The notes beneath the pieces are model-generated. The model was given only the letters and a program-made list of their open reading frames with translations. It searched no databases and had not been told where the DNA came from. A stretch of 12,805 bases of DNA from Clostridiales bacterium. GTDB lineage: Bacteria > Bacillota > Clostridia > Oscillospirales > QAKW01. Shown here piece by piece: positions 1 through 6,315 of this stretch (position 1 is its first letter; each line of letters starts with the position of its first letter). Location of the stretch: contig QAKW01000020.1 in assembly GCA_003343605.1 (NCBI GenBank), positions 1 through 12,805 of the forward strand, given 5' to 3'. The translations under genes and the position numbers were made by a program.

Positions 1-293
1 GCTTTGAGCTTTTCGGTTATACCTTCACGCTCTGCCATCTGTTCTACCAGCCGCAGAAACAATTTTTCTGCCTGTCGGTCAATATCCATAAGATAGCTGT
101 TCAGCCTGCCGCTTGTGAGCAGATTGGTGTAAAACACTTTCTTATGCTGTCGGATATACCACCGATGCCGCTGTCCCCATACGCCGATGTGTCGTTCTTC
201 TTTTTCAGCTGGTAATTTCAAGCAGGGCATATAATAATCGCCTCGCAGTTCGTACCAAAGACCGTTTTGCTCGTTATAGATGTACTGTTTCAT
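1..293 (-). CDS. tnpV: TnpV-like transposon-encoded protein, C-terminus cut by window edge
   Basis: An open frame from ATG at 293 runs leftward off the window, giving 97 full codons. The protein is basic and rich in aromatic residues (MKQYIYNEQNGLWYELRGDY...). It has the layout I associate with the TnpV family: an N-terminal 'GDYYMPCLKLP' stretch, 'IGVWGQRHRWYIRQHKK' in the middle, then 'LLTSGRLNSYLMDIDRQA' and a Glu/Lys-rich helical end 'VEQMAEREGITEKLK'. TnpV is a small protein of unknown activity found on Tn4451-type and related Clostridia mobile elements. Family members are about 115-125 residues, so roughly 20 are missing. A strong GGAGG (minus strand, bases 306-302) lies 8 nt before the ATG and fixes the start. 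The gene marks the edge of a mobile element or a remnant of one. Transposase or integrase genes, if present, are outside the window. Confidence 0.75.
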   Translation of the reverse strand, partial: MKQYIYNEQNGLWYELRGDYYMPCLKLPAEKEERHIGVWGQRHRWYIRQHKKVFYTNLLTSGRLNSYLMDIDRQAEKLFLRLVEQMAEREGITEKLK

Positions 294-358
294 TTTGTAA
301 TCCTCCAATACAATTGATTTTCCTACAAATCCAATCATTCCGGCTGACTACAAAAGCA

Positions 359-394
359 GAAGGGAGAGAACTTCCTTACGAAGCCTCTCCCTTC
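359..394. terminator. Hairpin terminator between oxidoreductase gene and tnpV
   Basis: A perfect 10-bp inverted repeat pairs 359-368 (GAAGGGAGAG) with 385-394. The apical part can add a second helix, CTTC (371-374) with GAAG (380-383). On the plus strand a T6 run (402-407) follows after a short GC spacer. On the minus strand the run after the stem is only TGCTTTTG. It lies 15 nt past the stop of the minus-strand oxidoreductase gene, so it most likely ends the proS-oxidoreductase transcript, and it may also block plus-strand readthrough. Confidence 0.6.
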
Positions 395-408
395 CCGCCG
401 GTTTTTTA

Positions 409-1392
409 TTACCAGATTTCATCTGGGTAACGCATATTCCACTTTTTTCTAAGAAAAGTCATCAGTTCCATTACATCCGCCGTATGATTAAGGCGCATGC
501 AGGAAGCGTTGCCGCTCAGAATCGCCCGTTCCATATCCTCCAGCTCATATTGCAGCGCTTTTCCTGTTTCACCGGCCGTAATTTCCCGCCTGCTGCCGGT
601 AGCAGCATCTACAATCAGTGCCTGCTGTGCGCGGGGATATTCCATAATCTCAATATAGCCCTTCTCGCAGCTGATTACGGCGCGTTTGGGCTGTTTGGAA
701 TGAAGGCTTAAGGCAATTGTAGCCATCTGACCTTCCTTATTTTGCAGCAGGATTCCCGCCTGCTCATCTGCACCGGTTGGCGCAAACCGAACCTGGCTGG
801 TTATTTGATCCGGCTGGCTGGCCATAAAGCTGCGCATCAGGCTCAGGGCGTAAACGCCGATATCCAGCAGTGCACCGCCGGCAAGATTGAGATTAAAAAA
901 ACGGTTCGCCATATCGTATTCTTTAAAACTGCCGAAATTAAGCGTAATCAACTGGACTTTACCGAGGGAACCTTCTTCGATCAGCTTCCAGAGTTTCTTA
1001 TAAAGCGGCATGTGCCAGATCGTCATCGCTTCTGCCAGAACAACCCGGTTTTCTTCCGCCAGCGTTATGGCCCGGGTTAGTTCTTTGCTGTTCAGGGTGA
1101 TTGATTTCTCGCATAAAACATGTTTACGGTTTACAATTGCCTGCTCTAAAAAGCGGATATGAGTATTATGCGGGGTGGTGATATAAACGACATCTACCTG
1201 TGGATCGCTGAACATTTCTTCAAAATGATCGTATACTTTGCAAACCTGATGTTTCTGGCCGAATAAAACGGCTTTTTCATGCGTGCGGTTTCCAACTGCA
1301 TAGAGCCGCCGCCCCATTTGGTGCAGCGCTTCCGCCATTTCATTGGCAATTACGCCGGTTCCCAGAACCGCCCAGCGAAGTTCTTTATTCAT
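409..1392 (-). CDS. Gfo/Idh/MocA-family NAD(P)-dependent oxidoreductase
   Basis: A 327-residue protein with the two-domain layout of the Gfo/Idh/MocA family. The N-terminal Rossmann fold starts 'WAVLGTGVIANEMAEAL' (GxGxxA dinucleotide loop, about residues 8-24). It continues with 'VDVVYITTPHNTH' (about 66-78) and the active-site segment 'HVLCEKSITLN', whose Lys is the usual catalytic or substrate-binding lysine. The family consensus is EKP; here it reads EKS. The C-terminal alpha/beta domain contains 'GGALLDIGVYAL', a dihydrodiol-dehydrogenase-like variant of the substrate motif. Such enzymes oxidise or reduce sugars, inositols or related polyols; the substrate cannot be read from the sequence. 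The start ATG overlaps the proS stop by 8 nt (ATGAATAA), with AGGAG 7 nt upstream inside proS, so the two genes are translationally coupled. Length is normal for the family. Confidence 0.88.
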   Translation of the reverse strand: MNKELRWAVLGTGVIANEMAEALHQMGRRLYAVGNRTHEKAVLFGQKHQVCKVYDHFEEMFSDPQVDVVYITTPHNTHIRFLEQAIVNRKHVLCEKSITLNSKELTRAITLAEENRVVLAEAMTIWHMPLYKKLWKLIEEGSLGKVQLITLNFGSFKEYDMANRFFNLNLAGGALLDIGVYALSLMRSFMASQPDQITSQVRFAPTGADEQAGILLQNKEGQMATIALSLHSKQPKRAVISCEKGYIEIMEYPRAQQALIVDAATGSRREITAGETGKALQYELEDMERAILSGNASCMRLNHTADVMELMTFLRKKWNMRYPDEIW

Positions 1393-3103
1393 TGCCCTGC
1401 TCCTTCCGGATCAGCTCTGCTATTTTTTGGGCAGCATTTTCAAGCGGTTCCCGGATGGAAACGGCTTTATCGCGGCTGACAATTTCGCAGCATCCGTCTT
1501 TCAGATTGCGCGGGCTGAGAATCGCCCGGAAAGGAATGCCCAATAGATCGGCATCGGAAAACATAACCCCGGCGCTCACAATGCGGTCATCGTAAAGAAC
1601 CTCTATGCCATTTTTCAGGAGCGCACTGTAGAGCGCTTCAGCCGCCTCCTTTACTGCGCTCTGATCTGCCCGCACCGCGCAAAGATGAAGCTGCCAGGGT
1701 GCAATCGAAAGGGGCCATATGGGGCCGTTATCATCATGATGTTCTTCGCAGACAGAAGCGGCCAGCCTGCCAACGCCGATTCCGTAGCAACCCATCAGGG
1801 GATGATGCTGGCTGCCGGCCTCATCGACATACTGCATTCCCATAGATTGGGTATATTTTGTGCCAAGCTGAAAGATATTGCCGATTTCAATGCCGCGGAC
1901 AATGGAAATCGATGTGTTCCCGCACTTCGGGCAGCGCCCGCCTTCTGATATTTTAGCAAAATCATGAAATTCAGATACCGCGAGATCCCGCGTGAAATCC
2001 AGGCCGGTATAATGATAAGAATCCTGATTGGCGCCGCAGGAGAGGTTATTGGCGTTTTCCAAAGAACGATCGAATAAAACGGTATAGTCTCCTTTGAGGG
2101 CGTAGGGGCCGATATAACCGGCATGAAGCCCGCCCTCTTCCGTGATCAGTGCAGGATGGAATTCAAAGCCAAGATAATTACGCAGCTTGGTTTCATTCAC
2201 GTCCAGATCGCCGCGGATAAAAAGCACGATATAATGATCATCTTCATTGCGCTGATAGACGACGGCCTTGCAGCTTTTATCCCGGGGCGTCTGCAAATAG
2301 GCGCAGATATCTTCAATTGTATGAATACCGGGCGTATGAACCAATGTAAGCGGTTGGGAAATTGCATCTCGTTTCTGCTCTATGACAGCTTCGGCCGCCT
2401 CCAGATTGGCGCGATATCCGCAGGCGCTGCAAACGGCAATAGAATCTTCACCAACCGGAGAGAGCAGCATAAATTCGTGTGAAATATTACCGCCCATCAT
2501 CCCGGAATCGGATGCAACGGAAAGAACATTTTTCAGCCCCACCCGTTTGAAGATGCGTTCATAGGCCTGATGGCAGCGCGCATAATACCGCTCCAGATCC
2601 TCCTGGGAGGTATGAAAGGAATATGCGTCTTTCATTGTGAATTCTCTTACGCGAATCAGCCCGCCCCGCGGCCGCGCCTCATCGCGGAACTTTGTTTGAA
2701 TCTGATAGATCATAAAGGGATACTTCTGATAAGACTGGCCGTATTCCCGCACCAGGTGAACTGCGGCCTCCTCATGAGTCATTCCAAGTACCATCGGGCT
2801 TCCGTTTCGGTCGGAAAACCGCAGCAACTCGCTGCCAACGCTTTCATAACGGCCGGATTCCTGCCAGAGGGCCGCCGGCAGAATCACCGGGAACTGAACC
2901 TCCTGCCCATCGATTGCATCCATTTCCTCACGGATAATCTGCTCGATTTTCCGCGTAATTCTTTTGAGCGGCGTAAAAGAGGAAAAAATTCCATTGGCAA
3001 CCGATTTCATATAGCCGCCCCGGAGCATCAGAGCATGGCTGTCGATCACACAATCAGACGGTTTTTCTTTAAAACGCTCGCCAACTAAAGCGCTGAGTTT
3101 CAT
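1385..3103 (-). CDS. proS: Prolyl-tRNA synthetase, bacterial type with editing domain
   Basis: A 572-residue class II aminoacyl-tRNA synthetase that activates proline with ATP and charges tRNA-Pro in the cytoplasm. Visible parts in order: the N-terminal catalytic core with the proline-recognition loop 'THEE' (109-112); class II motif 2 around 'FRDEARPRGG' (139-148) followed by 'REFTMKDAYSFH'; an inserted YbaK-like trans-editing (INS) domain at roughly 225-385, which in this family deacylates Ala-tRNA-Pro; motif 3 'GIGVGR' (441-446); and a C-terminal anticodon-binding domain from about 470. CxxC pairs at C225/C228 and C391/C394 flank the insertion and could bind zinc. Length matches bacterial-type ProS, which is about 570 residues. 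The ATG at 3103 has AGGGGG about 9 nt upstream. No T-box signature is visible in the roughly 85-nt leader. The downstream oxidoreductase overlaps the stop codon. Confidence 0.97.
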   Translation of the reverse strand: MKLSALVGERFKEKPSDCVIDSHALMLRGGYMKSVANGIFSSFTPLKRITRKIEQIIREEMDAIDGQEVQFPVILPAALWQESGRYESVGSELLRFSDRNGSPMVLGMTHEEAAVHLVREYGQSYQKYPFMIYQIQTKFRDEARPRGGLIRVREFTMKDAYSFHTSQEDLERYYARCHQAYERIFKRVGLKNVLSVASDSGMMGGNISHEFMLLSPVGEDSIAVCSACGYRANLEAAEAVIEQKRDAISQPLTLVHTPGIHTIEDICAYLQTPRDKSCKAVVYQRNEDDHYIVLFIRGDLDVNETKLRNYLGFEFHPALITEEGGLHAGYIGPYALKGDYTVLFDRSLENANNLSCGANQDSYHYTGLDFTRDLAVSEFHDFAKISEGGRCPKCGNTSISIVRGIEIGNIFQLGTKYTQSMGMQYVDEAGSQHHPLMGCYGIGVGRLAASVCEEHHDDNGPIWPLSIAPWQLHLCAVRADQSAVKEAAEALYSALLKNGIEVLYDDRIVSAGVMFSDADLLGIPFRAILSPRNLKDGCCEIVSRDKAVSIREPLENAAQKIAELIRKEQGNE

Positions 3104-3188
3104 CTGTGAAATACCCCCTTACAGAGATGAAAAATGATAATATATGCCAAAGGGCTAAAGGATACCGCAAGAGATCAGATATAAAATG

Positions 3189-3233
3189 AAAAATCTCACA
3201 AAATAAGCTGCGAAGCCACTTTGCGAGATTTTT
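3189..3233. terminator. Bidirectional intrinsic terminator after tRNA-Pro
   Basis: A 14-bp inverted repeat pairs 3189-3202 with 3220-3233. It has one mismatch position, which is G.U in the minus-strand RNA, and a 17-nt loop. A-runs and T-runs flank both sides, so both strands give a stem followed by U-rich RNA (minus: GAGATTTTTCATTTTA). It begins just after the CCA end of the minus-strand tRNA gene and therefore ends the tRNA transcript before proS. Confidence 0.85.
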
Positions 3234-3234
3234 T

Positions 3235-3310
3235 TGGTCCGAGTGACAAGACTTGAACTTGCGGCCTCTTGACCCCCAGTCAAGCGCGCTACCACCTGCG
3301 CCACACCCGG
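3235..3310 (-). tRNA. tRNA-Pro, anticodon GGG, CCA encoded
   Basis: The minus-strand sequence from 3310 to 3235 folds as a 76-nt cloverleaf. The acceptor stem is CCGGGTG paired with CACTCGG (one G.U), followed by discriminator A and an encoded CCA (3237-3235). The anticodon arm is CTTGA / CTGGGGG / TCAAG, with GGG at positions 34-36, which reads proline CCC and CCU codons. The T arm is present with 'GTTCAAGTC', and the D arm holds 'GGTGGTAG'. A strong promoter lies just upstream and a bidirectional terminator just downstream, so this is a single-tRNA transcription unit. It sits directly upstream of proS, the gene for its own synthetase. Confidence 0.95.
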
Positions 3311-3323
3311 ATAACGCTAAGAT

Positions 3324-3353
3324 ATATTAGCACATAAAGCGGGGGTTTGTCAA
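3324..3353 (-). promoter_or_regulatory. Sigma-A promoter for tRNA-Pro
   Basis: The minus strand shows a perfect -35 TTGACA (3353-3348), an 18-nt spacer, and a -10 TAATAT (3329-3324) preceded by TGC, an extended -10 element. The mature tRNA 5' end at 3310 lies 13 nt past the -10, as expected for a short precursor. The spacer carries a run of five C. Near-consensus quality fits a stable RNA gene. Confidence 0.85.
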
Positions 3354-3378
3354 CACTATTTCTTAAAAAAAGATAAAT

Positions 3379-4059
3379 TTAGAGGAGGATGGGCACACGC
3401 TGAACCGGCGTGACAGAATTGGGTTTTACATCGCATTCGATCGCCGCAAGCACGACCCCTGCAGCCGCCGCTTTGCGCAGAACACGCCCAAATTCCGGAT
3501 GTGTCTGGTCGTTTGGCCTCAAGCCGGCAATATGCTTCATTTGAACCACAAACAGCATGATGGCGCGATCTCCCCGGCCTGCAAGCTCAATCAATGTTTT
3601 GAGATGGCGGACCCCCCGCTGGGTCGGCGCATCCGGAAAGCATGCGATTCCCTGATTTTCGAGGGTAACGCCTTTAACTTCAATCCAGGTATTGCGGCTG
3701 TTTTCAACCGCCAGAAAATCCAAACGGCATCCGCCCTGCATTACTTCCGCACGGAAAACAGTTTTGGAAGAGAAAAGCCCGCTTTCCGGGAACCACTCGG
3801 CGGCGATCTTATTGGGGGCCTGGCTGTCGATATTTATCAGGTTGCCGTTTTTTTCAACGGCAATCAGATCGTATTCTGTTTTGCGGGCGGGATGGCCCAC
3901 CTTTTCAATCCATACAGCAGCGTTCGGAATCAGCAGCTCTGTGCAGCGCCCGGTATTTTTTACATGGCAGGTAACCGTCTCTTCGCCAATCTGCACCATG
4001 GCGATAAACCGGTTGGGCCGCGCGATAAACCGGGCCGGTAATATATTTTGATAATTCAT
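3379..4059 (-). CDS. sfsA: SfsA family DNA-binding/nuclease-like protein
   Basis: A 226-residue full-length SfsA (sugar fermentation stimulation protein) homologue. The N-terminal half has an OB-like region with the signature 'HVKNTGRCTELL' (32-43). The C-terminal half has the PD-(D/E)xK-like nuclease core: 'CRLDF' with D114, then 'WIEVKGVTL' with E127 and K129, followed by 'FPDAPTQRG' (141-149), the most conserved family stretch. E. coli SfsA was first linked to maltose gene activation; the nuclease assignment comes from the fold, and the cellular role is unsettled. The ATG at 4059 matches the family N-terminus ('ARFIARPNRFIA' aligns with the usual start). An in-frame stop lies 12 nt upstream, so the start cannot move far. 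No Shine-Dalgarno is visible, and a -10 hexamer sits where transcription would begin at or next to the ATG. It is transcribed divergently from ruvC. Confidence 0.93.
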   Translation of the reverse strand: MNYQNILPARFIARPNRFIAMVQIGEETVTCHVKNTGRCTELLIPNAAVWIEKVGHPARKTEYDLIAVEKNGNLINIDSQAPNKIAAEWFPESGLFSSKTVFRAEVMQGGCRLDFLAVENSRNTWIEVKGVTLENQGIACFPDAPTQRGVRHLKTLIELAGRGDRAIMLFVVQMKHIAGLRPNDQTHPEFGRVLRKAAAAGVVLAAIECDVKPNSVTPVQRVPILL

Positions 4060-4065
4060 AATTTT

Positions 4066-4094
4066 ATTTTATCATACTGTGCAAGAAAATTAAA
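4066..4094 (-). promoter_or_regulatory. Possible leaderless promoter of sfsA
   Basis: Minus strand: TTTAAT (4094-4089), a 17-nt spacer, then TAAAAT (4071-4066). Initiation about 7 nt past the -10 would fall on the A of the sfsA ATG at 4059. A second AT-rich hexamer, TATGAT (4076-4071), has no matching -35. The -35 match is weak, three of six bases. Confidence 0.4.
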
Positions 4095-4116
4095 GGAATT
4101 TTTCTTACGCGAGGTC

Positions 4117-4145
4117 TTTATTTTATATTCTAATTATGCTATAAT
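4117..4145 (+). promoter_or_regulatory. Probable promoter of the ruvCAB-led operon
   Basis: A perfect -10 TATAAT (4140-4145) is preceded by TGC (4137-4139), an extended -10 element. With a 17-nt spacer the -35 is TTTATT (4117-4122), which is weak, but an extended -10 can compensate. It is 33 nt ahead of the ruvC ATG and is the only convincing plus-strand promoter I see before the long gene run. No LexA-type operator is obvious in 4060-4178. Confidence 0.7.
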
Positions 4146-4178
4146 AAAATGAAAAATTATTTGGAGTAAAGATGAAGC

Positions 4179-4673
4179 ATGGTAATTTTAGGCATTGATC
4201 CCGGCTATGCCACCGTGGGATACGGTGTTTTGGAATATCTGCAGGGGCGGTTTCGCGTGATGGATTACGGAGCGGTAACCTCGCCGGCAGGAATGGATTT
4301 CCCGAGCCGGCTGGAAATTATTTTTCAGGGTATCGGGGAATTATGCGATCAGTTCCGGCCGGATTGCATGGCGGTTGAAGAGCTTTTTTTCAATACAAAC
4401 ATCACCACGGGAATTCAGGTTGGGCATGCACGCGGCGTGATCCTTCTGGCAGGAAAGCTCAAGGGTGTGCAGTGCTTTGAGTATACGCCGCTGCAGGTGA
4501 AGCAAAGCGTTGTTGGTTACGGCCGGGCGGAAAAGCATCAGGTTATGGAAATGACCAGGCAGCTTCTGGGGCTTCTGAAAATACCCAAGCCAGATGACGC
4601 GGCGGATGCACTGGCACTGGCAATCTGCCATGCGCACAGTTCTAAATCAGGTTTGTTGGGGTTAAAGGTATGA
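4179..4673 (+). CDS. ruvC: Holliday junction endodeoxyribonuclease RuvC
   Basis: A 164-residue RuvC resolvase, which cuts four-way DNA junctions symmetrically during recombination and fork repair. The family start 'ILGIDPGYATVGYG' carries catalytic D7; 'MAVEELFFNTN' holds E67; 'KPDDAADALALAICH' holds D140 and D143. All four metal-binding acidic residues are therefore present. The ATG at 4179 is set by the family N-terminus; GGAG lies 12 nt upstream, a somewhat long spacing. An out-of-frame ATG at 4172 reads only eight codons. The stop overlaps the ruvA start as ATGA. It is the first gene of the plus-strand operon. Confidence 0.97.
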   Translation: MVILGIDPGYATVGYGVLEYLQGRFRVMDYGAVTSPAGMDFPSRLEIIFQGIGELCDQFRPDCMAVEELFFNTNITTGIQVGHARGVILLAGKLKGVQCFEYTPLQVKQSVVGYGRAEKHQVMEMTRQLLGLLKIPKPDDAADALALAICHAHSSKSGLLGLKV

Positions 4674-5269
4674 TTGCATCATTGAGAGGAACAATTCTGG
4701 AAAAACGGAACGACTCCGTTGTGATCGAATGCGGCGGCGTTGGCTTTGGAGTGCTTTTGTCGCGGCATGGAATGGATGCGCTGCAGCAGACCGGCGCAGA
4801 CGCATTTCTTTATATCCATATGATCGTGCGGGAAGACGCAATGGAGCTCTTCGGCTTTCCAACCCGGGAAGAGCGCGATTGCTTTAAGATGATTACCGGT
4901 GTTTCCGGCATTGGGCCGAAAGGAGCGCTTGCCATTCTTTCTGAACTGACACCGGATGAACTGGCTGCGAGCGTGATGATTGGTGATAAGGCCAGCATTA
5001 CCCGTGCGAAGGGGGTTGGCCCCAAGGCGGCAGAGCGATTGGTATTGGAGTTGAAAGACCGGTTTAAGGGAATGGCGCCGCGGCAGGTGAACCCCCAAAC
5101 ATCCATGCCGGCGCAGGGCACCGCTTCCAAAAGCTTTGAAATTATGGAAGCGCTGATGGCACTGGGCTTCACACAGCCAGAAGCAAAGCATGCGCTTTGC
5201 GGGCTGGATCTGGAGACGCTCAGCGTTGAGCAAGCGATTACAGAAGCACTGAAAGGATTTTCGCAATGA
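4670..5269 (+). CDS. ruvA: Holliday junction branch migration protein RuvA
   Basis: A 199-residue RuvA, which forms tetramers on Holliday junctions and loads RuvB. It has an N-terminal OB-fold domain ('MIASLRGTILEKRNDSVVIE', to about residue 62). Two helix-hairpin-helix DNA-binding motifs follow: 'ITGVSGIGPKGALAIL' (76-91) and 'ITRAKGVGPKAAERLV' (110-125). After a variable linker (about 135-153), domain III (about 154-196) is the RuvB-contacting region. Length is usual for the family. The ATG lies in a 4-nt ATGA overlap with the ruvC stop, and its own stop overlaps the ruvB start in the same way, so the three ruv products are coupled in translation. Confidence 0.97.
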   Translation: MIASLRGTILEKRNDSVVIECGGVGFGVLLSRHGMDALQQTGADAFLYIHMIVREDAMELFGFPTREERDCFKMITGVSGIGPKGALAILSELTPDELAASVMIGDKASITRAKGVGPKAAERLVLELKDRFKGMAPRQVNPQTSMPAQGTASKSFEIMEALMALGFTQPEAKHALCGLDLETLSVEQAITEALKGFSQ

Positions 5270-6315
5270 TTGAAAGCGATTTTGAAAACCGGATTGTCTC
5301 TTCAACGTTTCAAACCGGTGATGACGGGGCTCTTGAGGATACCCTCCGCCCGCGGCGGATCGAGGATTATATCGGCCAGGAAAAGGCGAAGGAAAATCTG
5401 AAAATTTTTATTGAGGCGGCCCGCGGGCGGGGAGAAAGCTTGGATCACTGCCTGCTTTACGGCCCGCCGGGGCTGGGAAAAACAACACTGGCCGGCATCA
5501 TAGCCAATGAAATGGGTGTGAACCTGCGGATTACTTCCGGCCCCGCGATTGAAAAGCCGGGGGATTTGGCTTCGCTGATCACCAATCTGCAGCCGGGGGA
5601 TGTATTGTTTATTGATGAAATTCACCGGCTCTCCCGGGCGGTAGAGGAAGTTCTTTACCCGGCTATGGAGGATTATGCGGTAGATATTATCATTGGAAAA
5701 GGTCCTTCTGCGCGCAGCATCCGGCTGGATTTGCCGCGGTTTACGCTGATCGGGGCAACTACCCGGGCAGGGCAGATTTCTGCTCCGCTGCGGGATCGGT
5801 TCGGCGTGATCATGCGGCTGGAGCTTTATCGGCCGGAAGAACTGCGGGATATTGTGTTGCGGTCCGCCGGAATTCTGGATATTCCGATTGAACCGGCCGG
5901 CGCTTTGGAAATAGCCCGCCGCGCGCGGGGAACACCCCGGATTGTAAACCGTTTACTAAAACGGGTGCGCGATTTTGCCGAGGTGCGCGGAAACGGAATC
6001 GTGACAAAGCAGACTGCGGATATGGCCCTTGAAGCACTGGAAATTGACCGGCTGGGCCTGGATTCCATCGACCGGCGGATGTTGGAAAGCATTATAAAGA
6101 ATTTTAATGGGGGCCCGGTTGGCCTGGATACGCTGGCCGCTACGATCGGCGAGGAACCGGTTACGCTGGAAGATGTATATGAACCGTATCTTTTACAGAT
6201 CGGTTTTTTAGCGCGTACGCCGCGCGGGCGTACGGCAACCGCCGGGGCTTATGCGCATCTTGGCTTAAAACCCGCGGAAGAGATTTCGGATCAAATTCAA
6301 TTTGAAGGAACATGA
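5266..6315 (+). CDS. ruvB: Holliday junction branch migration ATPase RuvB
   Basis: A 349-residue AAA+ hexameric motor that pumps DNA through the RuvA-bound junction. Walker A 'GPPGLGKTT' (66-74), Walker B 'LFIDEIH' (114-120), sensor 1 'GATTR' (163-167) and the arginine-finger segment 'APLRDRFG' (173-180) are intact. Then come the sensor 2 helix around 'RGTPRIVNRLLKRVRDFA' and a C-terminal winged helix ending in the conserved 'RTPRGR' DNA-binding stretch. It starts in an ATGA overlap with ruvA and ends in another with the methyltransferase gene. The order ruvC-ruvA-ruvB without interruption is common in Firmicutes. Confidence 0.98.
   Translation: MIESDFENRIVSSTFQTGDDGALEDTLRPRRIEDYIGQEKAKENLKIFIEAARGRGESLDHCLLYGPPGLGKTTLAGIIANEMGVNLRITSGPAIEKPGDLASLITNLQPGDVLFIDEIHRLSRAVEEVLYPAMEDYAVDIIIGKGPSARSIRLDLPRFTLIGATTRAGQISAPLRDRFGVIMRLELYRPEELRDIVLRSAGILDIPIEPAGALEIARRARGTPRIVNRLLKRVRDFAEVRGNGIVTKQTADMALEALEIDRLGLDSIDRRMLESIIKNFNGGPVGLDTLAATIGEEPVTLEDVYEPYLLQIGFLARTPRGRTATAGAYAHLGLKPAEEISDQIQFEGT

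Noticed and set aside
484..1080. Plus-strand open frames within the oxidoreductase gene
   Set aside because: They are antisense to a well-supported family gene, have no family features and no good ribosome binding sites.
1795..2570. Further open frames inside proS on both strands
   Set aside because: Shadows of the 572-codon proS frame; their sequences show no known domains.
3104..3234. T-box riboswitch upstream of proS
   Set aside because: The leader is too short, and neither the AGGGTGGNACCGCG-type T-box sequence nor a specifier stem is present; the hairpin there is the tRNA terminator.
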